NCBI GenBank assembly: GCA_009760855.2
Contig: WPIO01000049.1
Coordinates: forward strand, 372,001-436,000
DNA from: Cristatella mucedo
Taxonomy: Eukaryota > Bryozoa > Phylactolaemata > Cristatellidae
Reading direction: 5' to 3'
DNA length: 64,000 nt
Shown: piece after piece, positions 22,501 to 35,300 of the stretch
Position numbering within the stretch: position 1 is the stretch's first letter
Layout: each line of letters begins with the position of its first letter
Program-made: the position numbers and the translations under genes
The notes under the pieces: model-generated
Seen by the model: the letters and a program-made list of their open reading frames with translations, nothing else
Told to the model about the DNA's origin: nothing
Databases searched by the model: none

Positions 22501-25500
22501 AGCCAGTTGAATTACCTGCTACTGCTGACCCAGCATGCGATCTCTCGGGTGTGCTGGTAGAGAATGGCTGCCTATGTGAACTCAGGAGGTTGCAGTTTCT
22601 GCGGAAGCTACAACCGGTCCTGCATTAGCTATCAGTTCGGTAGTCGTGAGCAGTGGTATGTGCACGAATGTCGTGCTACGGATAACGTGTGTGGGATGGA
22701 GCTCCTGTGATTAGCATTGTCATTGGAAAATGTATATGTATGTTTGTTCGTCTGTGCCTACATTTCGTGAAGTCATGCATCTGCCTCATAATTTGCGCAC
22801 ACTTTTGCTAACCAACGAGTGAAGAGCCTCTTAAACAAAATGTACAAACAAAGCTCCATCACACCCAGCCGCGGTAAAGTGCTTCTGAAGCTAAAACACT
22901 TAGTGCAGCGGTCACTGATGACATCCACAAGCAAAACCGATCTGATGCCCACTAAAATAGAACTTGTCATCCCGAATTCCGACACCCTCGAGCAACCTCT
23001 GATTATTCGGAATAGTGACGACCGAGTGTACAGGTATATCTGCTGGCATGCATATGATGACGCACGGCCTTTCGGCACTCTGTTGCCCGGCAGACGATAT
23101 TCGGCTGTTCCATAATTCGGAGGCTGTGGCTGCCCTTACTCTTGCAGATATAGTGATCTCCCAGTTCCTTCGGCGGGATGGTTCTAAAAATAGCAATTTG
23201 ACGAAATGGAACGGATTCTTCCAGCTATTGAAAATCGCTCTAATATCTTCGGCACATTAAGCAACGTATAGGCTTCAAGATTTTCTCATCTTTACATCCC
23301 TTAATTCTCTTGCTCTTGACTATCTGAAGTAGTTTTGCATCAGGCCTCCTGGCACACCACCTGTTCCGCTGTCTCTGGTCAATTATTTATGCGCCGAACT
23401 TAAATTCCCTCGGGAGACCATGCCTTCAGTTGCCAGGCTCCGAAAGCATGAAGCTTGCCACCGTTTGACATCGTGTCATCTCCTGACTTGATGACATTCA
23501 AAACAGAAGCTGAAATCCTAGCTGTTCCACATAGCTTTTGCTCTGTTTGAGACACACGTTTGAGGGAGTCGAGCTTGTGCATTATGAAACTGTGCTCTTC
23601 GTGACTAAACGTTATAGCTACATGCTTTTGTATAATACCCAATGGACCTCTCTATTTTCCTGTGTACTTTGCTTACCGGTGCTCGATTGAGTGTTACTAT
23701 CCGGGGATCCTACTAACTAACGACCGGTAGTCCTATGTGTGCTTTTTGCAAGCTTGTTTTGCACGATACTGGTTGTTTTGCACGATACTGGTCATTGTGT
23801 GCTTTTGCCTGCGTGCCTAAGCAGGTACCTTCCCTTTCAGTAACTATTGGGCATTGCTTCTCTTGCGACAAGCTGTAAAGCCCCTAAATAGACAATAGGT
23901 TCTCTTTTGGTGCTATAGAAAACTTATTTAATATTATTAATGTTATTCTTAATTCATCATAAAAACTTTCCTCTCATGTGTTTCCATACGACATGGAAAC
24001 CCACGATAGCATTTGTGAGCACCCAGAGGAATTTAGCACTTTAGGCTACCATTCGATCTCCATATTAATGCAACGTTATAGTGCCCTAGGACTATATCTC
24101 TTTCTAGGCGCTTCACATAGGTCAGAATGGAAGCATGTAAGCCGACCACTTACACATACATATACTTGCACGATTGCAGGACTTGAAAGTGCAGAAAGGA
24201 CAATTCTTGTGGACAAAGCAAATACTGCTGTGAGGAATGGGCAAGTTTTTAGCTTTGAATTGGCCTCAAGTCAGATTGTGGTCGTGATTTCAGTCGCTTA
24301 GAAGCTGGGGGGTCATGGTTTCCGAAGGATTTGAGCTTGGGTAGAGGCACAGCTTGACAACCGAAGACCATTGAGCGATTAGCGCTTGGGGAGGCCCAAG
24401 GAGTAAGTAAGCGTCTGAGGTAGGTAAGCCGAAGCGAGAGATTGACAGGACCTAAGAGTAACAAGTTCTCAGCTGGTTTATGAAAAGTAGGTTGGAAAAA
24501 TTAGTACCGTATGATAGCACGTCTATTATTAAAAGGCTCTTCGATGCCTTATGAAAACGCCAATTTGTATTTTTAAAAGAATTTTTTCAAACATCCTGAC
24601 GTCAGCCAGTATGCAATGCCATATCTACAAGTCAGGCTGCCTCTCTGGTTTTGAGGCTCTATTGGATGTGTTAATTAGTTGATCCCTTGGCTCGGTCGTA
24701 TGTAGGTACGTGGAAGCATTGAGATACACTTATGTGGATAAAAGCAAATGTTCTTGGTTAATGATCAAGTTCGAGCCAAACAGCGACTTTCAATACATTA
24801 GGAGAACCCATTGACCATTATCAGCATATCCGGGTCTTTTCTGAAATGTGCATCTGAAGTGATCATCCTCATCGCTACTTCCGGTGGTCTGCACGTGTTG
24901 TCGACCTTAAAGCTGAGTTAACATCGAAGAATGTGTATTAACGGCCCCCATTCACTAGTGTACGTGGAGATCGCTTCCCAAAGAGGCCTGAGCCTAATTT
25001 AATTTGATCTCAAATTTGATCGATTAATTAAGATCCCAAGTATTACACAAATTTACTCGATTGTTTCTTATTCTGAACTTGACAGCTATGTTGCCATTGT
25101 TCTTTCTCTGCGGAGGTCGCATATATAACCGACATCTTAATGTTTCAATAAAACTATTGCTGCCTGCACATTTGAGTAGCCATTGCAATTCAGTTTTTTT
25201 TAAATGAACTTGATACTATTGAACATCTGAATGAAAGATTGAATAGTTGATGGAGAATAGTCAACACATTTGTGCACTGGTTCTTAGCTATCAAAGTTCC
25301 CGAATCGTCCGACTTGTTTGTGAAGCTTATTCACCCCTTACTGGTTTCTCAGTCTGTATTTTCTCTGATTGCGAATATAAAGCCCGGAGTCTTGCAGGTT
25401 GGCAATAATAATAATAGTAATAATAATGCACTTGATAAAGCGCCCTCAGAGAACTAAGTCTCTCTCTAGGCACTTTACATTTGCTGCAAAGGGAAATGCA

Positions 25501-28500
25501 ATTGAATGGGTGAGTAATATCATGCTTGATAAACAAACAAAATGAATAACATGGTTAGGGGTTACATGCACTGGGTCAGCATGCAAATGTGGTTAGTGGC
25601 ACACTAGGTAAGGTTGTTGCTTTTCATGTCCTCGGTTTTTTTATTGCCAATTTTTTTTTACTGCAAGCAGTGTTGATAGCCTTCAAGGCTCTTCTGTCGC
25701 CATGCAAAAGATACTGTTAAAGCAGCTAGTATTTATTAATGCGCCAGCATTGCTTAAAGCCTTCACTGATGTCACGACAGCCCGTCTAGCTATTTGCATG
25801 AAGTCAGGCAACCATGACAGATGATGGAAACATGGCAGTTTGATCATGGGACATAGGACCATCGTTAGAAAGATGATCGGTTGGTTTCTTGTAAATGTGT
25901 CGTTCGAAAGTGCAAATTGCCGGGCGAGACCACCTTTATTAGTCAATCGCCTGTGGCTTCTGTACACTTTCATTTTTGGTGAGGTTCTCTGATAGCACCG
26001 TTTGCGAGATTCTGAGTTAGTTTAGTGACCAACTAATTCCCACGAAAAAGTTGACTTTGGGCAGGACTCGGCCCTCGTAACGTATTTACACTTTATGCTC
26101 AATGGCATTTACCAAGTTGACCTCTAATTTAGTGCCCCGGCGTTCCAGTTGCCTTGCTAACGCTCATACCTAAAGCAAGTAGCCATCAGATCGCTCTGGG
26201 AATCCATGCAGAATTTGTATTGCCTAACGTGAAACAGATCGCTGCAGATACCCTGTGATTGGCCTGCAGAACAACTGAGCCTATCGCTGTTTCTGTTTAT
26301 GTACTGTAATGTGGTGACCGTATCTCCGTCACTCCGTCCTGTAACTCCACACAAAGCCAAAAAGTCTTAAGGGGGAATGTCAAGAAAATACCTATACAAT
26401 TTATCCGACAATCAAATATGTGTTGATGGTACTTTTCGAAAGACAAATGTGTTAGAACTGGGATCGGAAGTTCTAACGACTTCTGCATGAAAGAAAAATC
26501 GGTTATGCCAACCACGTCTAACCTAGATGTAAACCAGAAGCAACAAATATACAAATAAAAAATGTACCGATCTCTGCATCGTATGCAACTTGTATCTCAA
26601 CTTGTCGAATCTTGGTAGATCGCGATATATGCTTGAAGCTTGTTGAGGTGCATACATGTGACTATACAGCTCCATTTCCAGGGTTGGTTGGTGCCTTGTA
26701 AAATAAATAACGACTAATATTTCACGTATCGGAATGAAATTTGAAATGCGAGTTCAGCTGTTTTTTTAGCCTAGTCTTTAACATTTTGGATTTTGGTTTG
26801 ATACATTTTGGCTCAAACGTCCTGGAGCTTAATGTTCCGTAATCGTGGACATATAGAACCAATTGTATCAAACCGAAGTCCAAAATATTAAAGACTAGGC
26901 CAAAAAGCAGAGCTGAACTCGCATTTCAAATTTCATTCCGATACGTGAAATATTAGTCGAGTTATTTATTTTACAAGGCACCAACCAACCCTGGAAATGG
27001 AGCTGTGTAAAAGTCACAAGTATGCACCTCAACAAGCTTCAAGCATATATTGCGATCTACCAAGGTTCGACAAGTTGGGATACAAGTCGCATATGATGCA
27101 GAGATCGGTAAATCTTATATTTGTCGATTTGTTGCATTCGGTTTACATCCAAGTTAGGCATGGTTTGCATAACAAATTTTTCTTTTATGCGGAAGTCGTC
27201 AGAACTTCCGATCCCAGATCTAACAAATTTGTCTTTCGAAAGGTGCAATAAACACATATTCGATTGTTGGACGAATGTTATAGGTATTTTTTTTACTCCC
27301 CCCCCCCCGTAAGTGGATGTACGAAGGAGTTTCTATAGCGCACTCAAAGCCTAAGCTGCTTTTGGTTCGCATTCGGAAGCCAGCAGACTTCATCTCAAGC
27401 AAGGAAGAGAAATAAAGAGGTATAGCTGAGTCAGGAAGGCAGTTGAGGTAGTGAGCAGCATGGAATTATCAGCACATTACTGCTGGAAAGGATGTGCCGT
27501 TGTCGACAGCAGGAGGGCAGAGGTGCATGGTCATCATGACCATGTTAACATGAGTGATACTAATAGTAATAATAATAGTAGAAGAGGACAGTAGCAAGCC
27601 CTGCTGCTCAAGCAGGCCCGAGTGAGCCAACCCCCAAAGCAGTCACAGCCAGCTACTTACTGTTGTCCTATCTACCTACTAATGACAAGTAATTCTTCTA
27701 CAGCATAAAGAAAACCATTGGGCATCGCGTTAGAAGGAGTCATGTCCACTCTACCGAATAAATGTATTCCATTGCAGTTATTACTCAACTAGGGCACACC
27801 CAGGGCCTACAAGCTCCACTTGGCTTTGTATGGTTATAAGCTAACATAAGTGCCTAGAATAACAATAGTGCAAGGAAAAGATTTATTTCTCTTGGGCTCT
27901 AAACAAATGCCCCAAGAGAACTAAATCTTTTCCTTGCACTATTGTTATTCTAGGCACTTATGTTAGCTTATAACCATACAAAGCCAAGTGGAGCTTGTAG
28001 GCCCTGGGTGTGCCCTAGTTGAGTAATAACTGCAATGGAATACATTTATTCGGTAGAGTGGACATGACTCCTTCTAACGCGATGCCCAATGGTTTTCTTT
28101 ATGCTGTAGAAGAATTACTTGTCATTAGTAGGTAGATAGGACAACAGTAAGTAGCTGGCTGTGACTGCTTTGGGGGTTGGCTCACTCGGGCCTGCTTGAG
28201 CAGCAGGGCTTGCTACTGTCCTCTTCTGAGCTCGGTATGCAAGCTCAGCAGGTCGGTGCACGTGCTGTGGTCACGTGCACCGGCTTGCCTGTATGCATTT
28301 TGCTGTCAGCATGCTTTTAAAAACTGTGTTGGTGTTTCCAGCTGCTGACATGATGAGATGCCTCGTTTGATGCTTCACATCCATGTGTCTCGATGGTCTA
28401 AGACATGCTCAGCAGCCTTAGTAAGATCTGCCCGACTTGTTATGCGGCTCGAACCTGAAGAGGGAGACTACGTGCAGCTAATTAAAAATGTCAGCTCATT

Positions 28501-31500
28501 AATGAAAACATGCAGGCGGAGCAGCTTTACATTTGCAGGCGACGTGCATATGCATTACGCCTGCAGACGAATCGCTCCGAGTGAATAGGGTGATGACGCA
28601 CGGTAGTTTCTTGTATTGAAGCCAGTGCAGTTGCCAGATGGCTGTTTTCCATTGGGTGGTGCTTGAGGGAACCGGTGACCTTGACTGGAGCTCCAGAAAT
28701 GCATCACTGGGCGGCAATTCAGCTTTAAATGTCTTATGAAAAAGGAAATACGACAACCTTTAGCTGTCATGGTTACTGTAACTGCAGGTAACCCCCCTCT
28801 GTTCTTAGGGGCAGTAGTTTAGGCCCGGGTGAAGCAAGGCAAGCCCTATCAGCCATTTCTCTGAAAAGCTTGATTTAAGTAGGGTCTCAAAAGATGTTTG
28901 CTAAGCCAGAGTTACATAACTCATCTGGCAGTTTCTTGTTTGGCTCGTCACAGGGGAGGGGTGTGCATGGCTCATAGTCCCTTCTCACAAGACCACGTGA
29001 TCTCTTTTGTCGGGTCTGGCTGCTTGCCATTGTCACAACCCTCCGGCTATGCTTTTTGTCAAGGTCGATGCTTCCATGGCAGGCCCAATGGTTTCTCGAG
29101 GATTCTCCAGGCTCGGCGATTCCAGCACGAAACTCCCAAAAAGTCGTGCTACTGAATTCCCGAAATAACACCCAGCAGCATTGCCGGCCCAGTTTGTATG
29201 TGTGTGTGTGGTGTGCCCTTGTGCCGACGGCTGCCTCAGCCCTGTGCAAAGTAGCTGGTAGTGGTCGGTCTCCACAAGGTCGTGCCCACTGCCCGCTTGG
29301 CTTTCGTAGTAGACCCAAATTATGTGCATGTGTTTGGCTGCTCACTTTAGGGATGCTGCGGCAGCATTGACCCCTGACAACCGCAGTGGCTCGGCCAGAA
29401 CGTCCTTGTGAGTGCCATATTGCCCTTGAGCCCCAAGGGCATCGGGCTACTGTTATGCTGCTGTGTCAAGCGACTGCCGGAACAGCCGGACGCAGATGTT
29501 CAAAACGCCCTTACCTGTCGAGGCGGTCGTGAGTTGCACCTATCCTACGTCTGTGCTGCACTGCACGGTGGTGCACGGTTGCGATACGCTGAGAAATAGC
29601 TTCGAGTGGGTGTGGCAAATTGACACCTGCTTGATTCAGTAGCCAGACATCTCGCCATGTCAGCCAGCCAGCAGTAGCACCAACTTCGGTGGCTGCAGCC
29701 GCGGTCTCACCAACCTGCCCAGACCTAGCTAGCTAGTCGTCGCACCAGCTGCAGTGAATATAGCGCTCGAATCATGCCTGCTAGTTTCGTTTGTTCAGTA
29801 GTTGACTTATGCTGTCGGTATGCGCTTAGCAGGCATGCTTCAGGTAGCTGCATCTTTCTATGCCACGGCAGTACTTGGTCCGTGTGCAGGTCGCCGCCGC
29901 CATAGCGCAGTGTGCGGGCAGAGATTGAGTGCGTTCGGCAGAGATTGAGTTCGTTCGGCAGAGATTGAGTTCGTTCGGCAGTGCTGGCCGAGCTATCCGA
30001 TGTGGCCTGGCTCACTCGTAGGGCACTTGCCCTTTCATTGGCCCACCGGAGACCGGTGCCTTCTGTAAATGTTTTGGCCTTGAGAGTAAACAAGTGCGTG
30101 GGTCATTACTTCTATTCTCTCGGTACCATCTAGGGGATGCGAGTGGATGGCGACAGGAAATGTCTGGCTTCATGTTAACCAAAGGAGGAGCCGGAAACAG
30201 ATCGGCCAGAGAAAGGGCATCGGCAGTTTTCAGTTAATGCCAGTGATGCTTCCGTCTTTCTGCACTGGTTAGGTTACATGCACTCGACTTGTCGAAATCA
30301 CTCTCGTCTGTGCCGGGAACTCCTCCCCCATGCATCATCCGGAGTGTGCTGATTGCAGGATTAAATTAGGACAAGCAAATGCTTTGTGTTGCCTTTGCTG
30401 TGTTATAAGGCCTTCACTGCTTTGGAATTCTTGCTAGCACTCGGGTTACATGGGTTCTATAATGGTTTTCTGTTTGCTGTCACACTAAAAAGCTGCTGCT
30501 GCAGGTCTGAGTACACACACGTGTATGTGTGTGCATGCATGCATGCGTGCGTGTACATACACACATTCAGTGCAGGACCGAAAAGTCTATGCACCCTGTT
30601 AAACAATACAAACGTGAAACGTTACCAAGTTTAACAAAATCAAAGCCAAAGGTACTTGTACAGACTATTGAGCCTGTAGCCTCTCACGAAAGCCCGGCAG
30701 ACCTCCAAGGTGGCCCGTGATAGTAATAACAATAATAATAGTGCATTTGTATAGCATCCTCAGAGAAATCAATCACTTTCTGGGTACTTTACATATGCTG
30801 TAAAGAAGCATGTTCACATGATTAGTGGTAGCATGCACAATGTTAACAAGCGTATCATGGTTAGAGGTGACCTGCACATGGTCAGCATGCAAATACTGTT
30901 TGTGGCAGATTGTGACACCACTAAAGCGCTCGCGCGTGAGCAAGCAAGCACGTCAAAAGCAACCGGCGAAAAATATTTATATTTATAAGGACTGAAGAAT
31001 CGCCACGGCTAGTGGCCACTTCAGAATCACAGTACAGCGCTGCCAGCTGGTAACAAGCTGTCAGCTGTAACCCGTGCTGTAAGCATGATCCCTGCCCTAC
31101 TTATCGTGGCCTAGGTACAGGCCTTCTGCAGTCTGTGTGTGAGAATACAAATTCGGCAGGCAAGCTCTCCTCACGATTGCTCGATTGGTTAAAAGTCCGG
31201 AGCCCTACTGGACTGGTGTGCCCCTCTTGATTTTTTTTTTTAGGCCTTACTATCGGCCACCAAAAAAAATTTGTTTTCGTGCAATGCGGGCTAACTACGT
31301 GGAATCATTGTCGGGTCGAGTTGAAAAGTCGTCGCTGTTTGTAAACAAGTAAAGGTTGGCAGATTTACAAGCTTTATTTACAAAGCGACAGAAGAGCCGT
31401 CACAGCTGTCACTCCGCTTGCAATGTGCAAAGAAAAACGAATGGAAAACTGCTGCTGGAGCAACCGTGCAACGAACTCTAGGAGCTGGGGTCGCGATGCA

Positions 31501-32257
31501 CGCTCCACGCCCCTTAGCTAAGTCCGCCGCGCGGGGCGCCATATTGTAATGCACGTCGGCTCATTACGTGTTCCTCCCCCACCCATCGCCACCCGACTGT
31601 GAGGCTTCCACGCCCTCCCCCCCCCCCGGGGGGGGGGGGCACTTTTGCACAGGTGTTGCCTTGCGTTTGAGGGCACAGCGTTTGAGGGCACAGCGGAGGC
31701 TTTCTTTTATAGCCATCTGAGCCAGTAGAGGTCTGTTAGGCTTGCTCGAAGTGAGAGTCTCCTCGCAGCAGTGGCTAAGCTCGCTTGCATGTACCTGAGG
31801 TGTCCTGGAGCGGTTTATGTGTAGGTTGGTCTTAGCTGGAGCGAAGTGAGCTTTTAGCTCATCCATTATGAGAAACCCATCTTGCTTGTCACTTTAGATC
31901 TGCCAGAATGTGGTCGGTGCTCCACTGTGCCGTGCGAGAATGGCTTTGGAGTGTTCTTGCTAGCAAAGCTGAAACTCGAGTTTCTTTACTCGTAGCACCA
32001 TTTTTAATTCCTGGGTTGCTGCAGTGCAAGTAACTGTCTGAGGGTGCGTAATTCGCTGTAGCTGTGCTGTAGGGTATTCGGCATGCTAGCTTCGGAGCAT
32101 TTGCATGCTGACCCTGTGCATGTCACCACTAACCATGTTATTCATTTTATTTGTTTTTCAAGCATGATTTTGCTTACCATTCAATTGCATTTCCCTTTGC
32201 AGCAAATGTAAAGCGCCTAGAAAGAGATTAAGTTCTCTGAGGGCGCCTTATCAAGTA

Positions 32258-32300
<43 letters not shown>

Positions 32301-35300
32301 TGTATGTGCAAGTGGTATCACGTGACTCACTGTACGGCAGCTTGCTCGCGGTAGATAAGTGCATAGGGCGGTATACGAGACACGATTTTCCTTGGTAATG
32401 TGTCATTAATATCCTAACGCTTAAGAAATGGGTGTGTTGACAACATTCCTTGAAAGATGCGATAGCTTTGGCACCAAGTGGCCTACTGTCACTTCACTGA
32501 CTCTACTTAGTCAGCTGATTGACAGGGCACGACCCTCTACCCACCCCTCCCTAGATCTGCTAGTGTCGCATGCGACCAGACAATAGCAGTTTATGAATTC
32601 GTTCTTGCTTTTTAATGCTGAAGCCGATACACACACAAGCATGCTCACATTCATTGTACGTGCATGCATACATTACATAACATATGCATTTTTCAATTTG
32701 CAGATACTTAAAAGAAGGGAGTTAAAAAACTAGCCATGTAAGCCTGCCACCACCGCAAAGTCATGACACTAATGTTGCGTTGCTAGTGCTAGTCTTACTT
32801 TTGAATCTTGGTCCACCAGTTTGCTATTTCATGTAACGCTGGCTACTCTCTGCGCCAATATATTTTTTCTGTCACGTGTGCTGCGTGCGTGAGAGTTTCT
32901 TAGCCGATATCCGATTTAACCTTTGCTCTAGCTATGTGCATGCATTTGTGGCCCATTTTCACCTTGCTTCTGTCACCTGCAGGACTGTGGCATAGTGCGA
33001 ATGCAGCTGCAATGCAGCAACCAGCGTCCTGTGCAGCATCCGAAGCAGACGACGATACCGACTCGATGCAGGCTTCAGTCAGTGCTGGTCAGCAGCCTGG
33101 TCAGACGGCATTGACTTCAGCTGACAATGCTGACACGGGGTCATGCAGAACTCAGAAGCAGCAGCAGCAGGTGCCTCTCTTGCGTGCCAGCACTGGCACA
33201 GATTGCTCATCCGAACAACCCGTGGTATCGCCTCACGCTGGTGGACAAGCCTCGATCGGACCAGTGCAGCAGCACCCGGCACTGTCGTGCTTCCTGGCGT
33301 CGCTGGCACTGCCAAGACCTCAGCTCCATCAACAGCTCCAGCCAGCCTCTTGGTTGCCAACGGTCGTTGCTGCTGCCGGTGCGCGCAGAACGCACGGGTC
33401 GTACGCAAGCTCAGCACCCTCGGCGACTAGCAGCAATCATGATGGGACGGGGCACCAGATGACTCCCGCTATCGTTTGCGCCACTGCAACCGGTTCCCAC
33501 CAGCGCCCAAGCGCGTCCGCCGGATCGTGGCAACTTCCGGGGGGAAGTCGATCTCAGCACCGCTCGCCTGTGTCCACGACGATCCCAGCTGCCCCGGCAG
33601 TCTCTGCTGTGCCGGCCTGCCGTGCCGTTGTGTCGGCGGCAGTCACTCCCTGCTCGAGCCGGACAGCACCCGAACGAGCTAGCTTGCAATCGTCGGCCGT
33701 CGATGCCACCGTGCGGGCACCCATGTCGAACTTGAGCAAGTCGGCAATCGACTCCCAGGCTTCCGGGTCACCACTGCAGCAGCTGCATCGTTTACCAACG
33801 TCATCGTCGGTGAAATTTGCCATGCCTGCCACAGGGTCGTCTCGCCGGTCACCGCCAGCTGCATCGTCGTCGTTAGCTGCTGCAACCGTCGATGCCCCGG
33901 CAGCTTCTTGCTCGTCCAGTCAAGTGCAGGTCGCCCTTCGACACGCTGCTGCTGCTACGTCCGCATCCTCTGCGCAGCAGATCCGATCGAAATCGCCTGC
34001 CACGTTTACCCGCACTGCAGCGGCGGCAGCAAGTCTAGAATCGCCAGCTGCAGCAGCAGCAGTTACGGCAGGGTACGCATCTGCTGACCTGCAGTCGTCG
34101 CTTGCCAAGGTAAGAAACTAACACGGCCACCCCAGAGCGCTCCATTGCTGATGTGTTTGGCTTCCTCTGCCCTGCCTGAATATCACTTGGAGAAACAGTA
34201 GAAGCGTGATGCGAAGGTGGATTCAGTTGGTGGATTCGTGGATTCATTCAGGCTGAATCGTCTCTAGGATCATCCCTACGACGTTCAATGGCTACGCTAC
34301 TACTAGAGCAGAATGCCGCCATGCAAAGCATACGTTATAACTCACTGCTCGCAGTCGACCTTTGCCATCGGTCCTGCTCTCCCATTTCGGATCATCTTGC
34401 CGGTGTCGTTCAGGGTTTATTCGGTGTGGTACATTGCGTATCTGAGCACTGTCAAAGAAGTTTCACAAAGGAATTCTGCCCAGATTTGAAGAATACGTTA
34501 ACAGTGTCATGGGCACTGTCCTTCGGTTAAATGGATCGATAGAAATCAATAAACTGATGAAGCCAGTGCAGATGAATCAGTTTAAAGCACGCCATATTAA
34601 AGCAGTTTATTGTGGGCAACAATGAAACAAAGTCAAAAGTTTTAGCAATATGTTGCTCTTCCAAAATCGTTGACGACGGCAAGGAGCTTTTGGGCTTCAA
34701 CCCTGACTCGGCAGCAGTTGCCCTGGTTTGGCTCTTGGGCTAGATGTTTGCCCTTAACGACCAGGGCCATGGATCCGAGTCCTGCAGGCAGACTACTTAA
34801 AGCACCCAAACGTTCTCTTGAGGTGTTATTGCTATGCAAATTGTATCATTTTTGGCCACTTATGCAGAAGTTCGAATAATTGGTGTGTGTGCGCTCGCGT
34901 GTGTGTTGCCCCCTGGATGAAAATCCTCATGCCAATGCAGCCAATCCAAAATTTTCTGACAGCTTTATACTTGATCACAAGCGACACGATGCTCGATGAA
35001 GCTGATGAGCTCGATTCTATTCTACACGATAGAAAATGCGTTGCACTATCATTTCGTAATTGGTTTACGCAGTTAATAGAGATTAACCCAGCCACACTCC
35101 AAAAGTAAAGGAGCCAGTATGCATGTATTTTTCGTCCCAGCCCTGTGAATACTGGTACTGTTGGCTACCGAATGCGTACCGAAAGCCGCTTAGGCTGTGA
35201 GTGCGCTATACAAAACTCTCCTGCGTAACACCCACATGGTCTTTATGACTTTGTGGAGTTACTGACGGAGATACATTACACATTACATTACTGGCCTATG

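Larger units (their letters stand above)
21172..32982 (+). other. Intron 3 of the ZAD-like gene (11.8 kb)
   Basis: This large intron runs from GTGATT to CACCTGCAG. It contains L2 tails (23300, 24060, 25404, 30722, 32095), the X copy split by a foldback element (26318-27525), a near-perfect palindrome (27580-28227), a 20-bp triplet repeat, and a candidate LTR piece. I found no convincing extra coding exon, although frames in 28887-29370 and 29725-30093 are moderately long. Confidence 0.65.
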
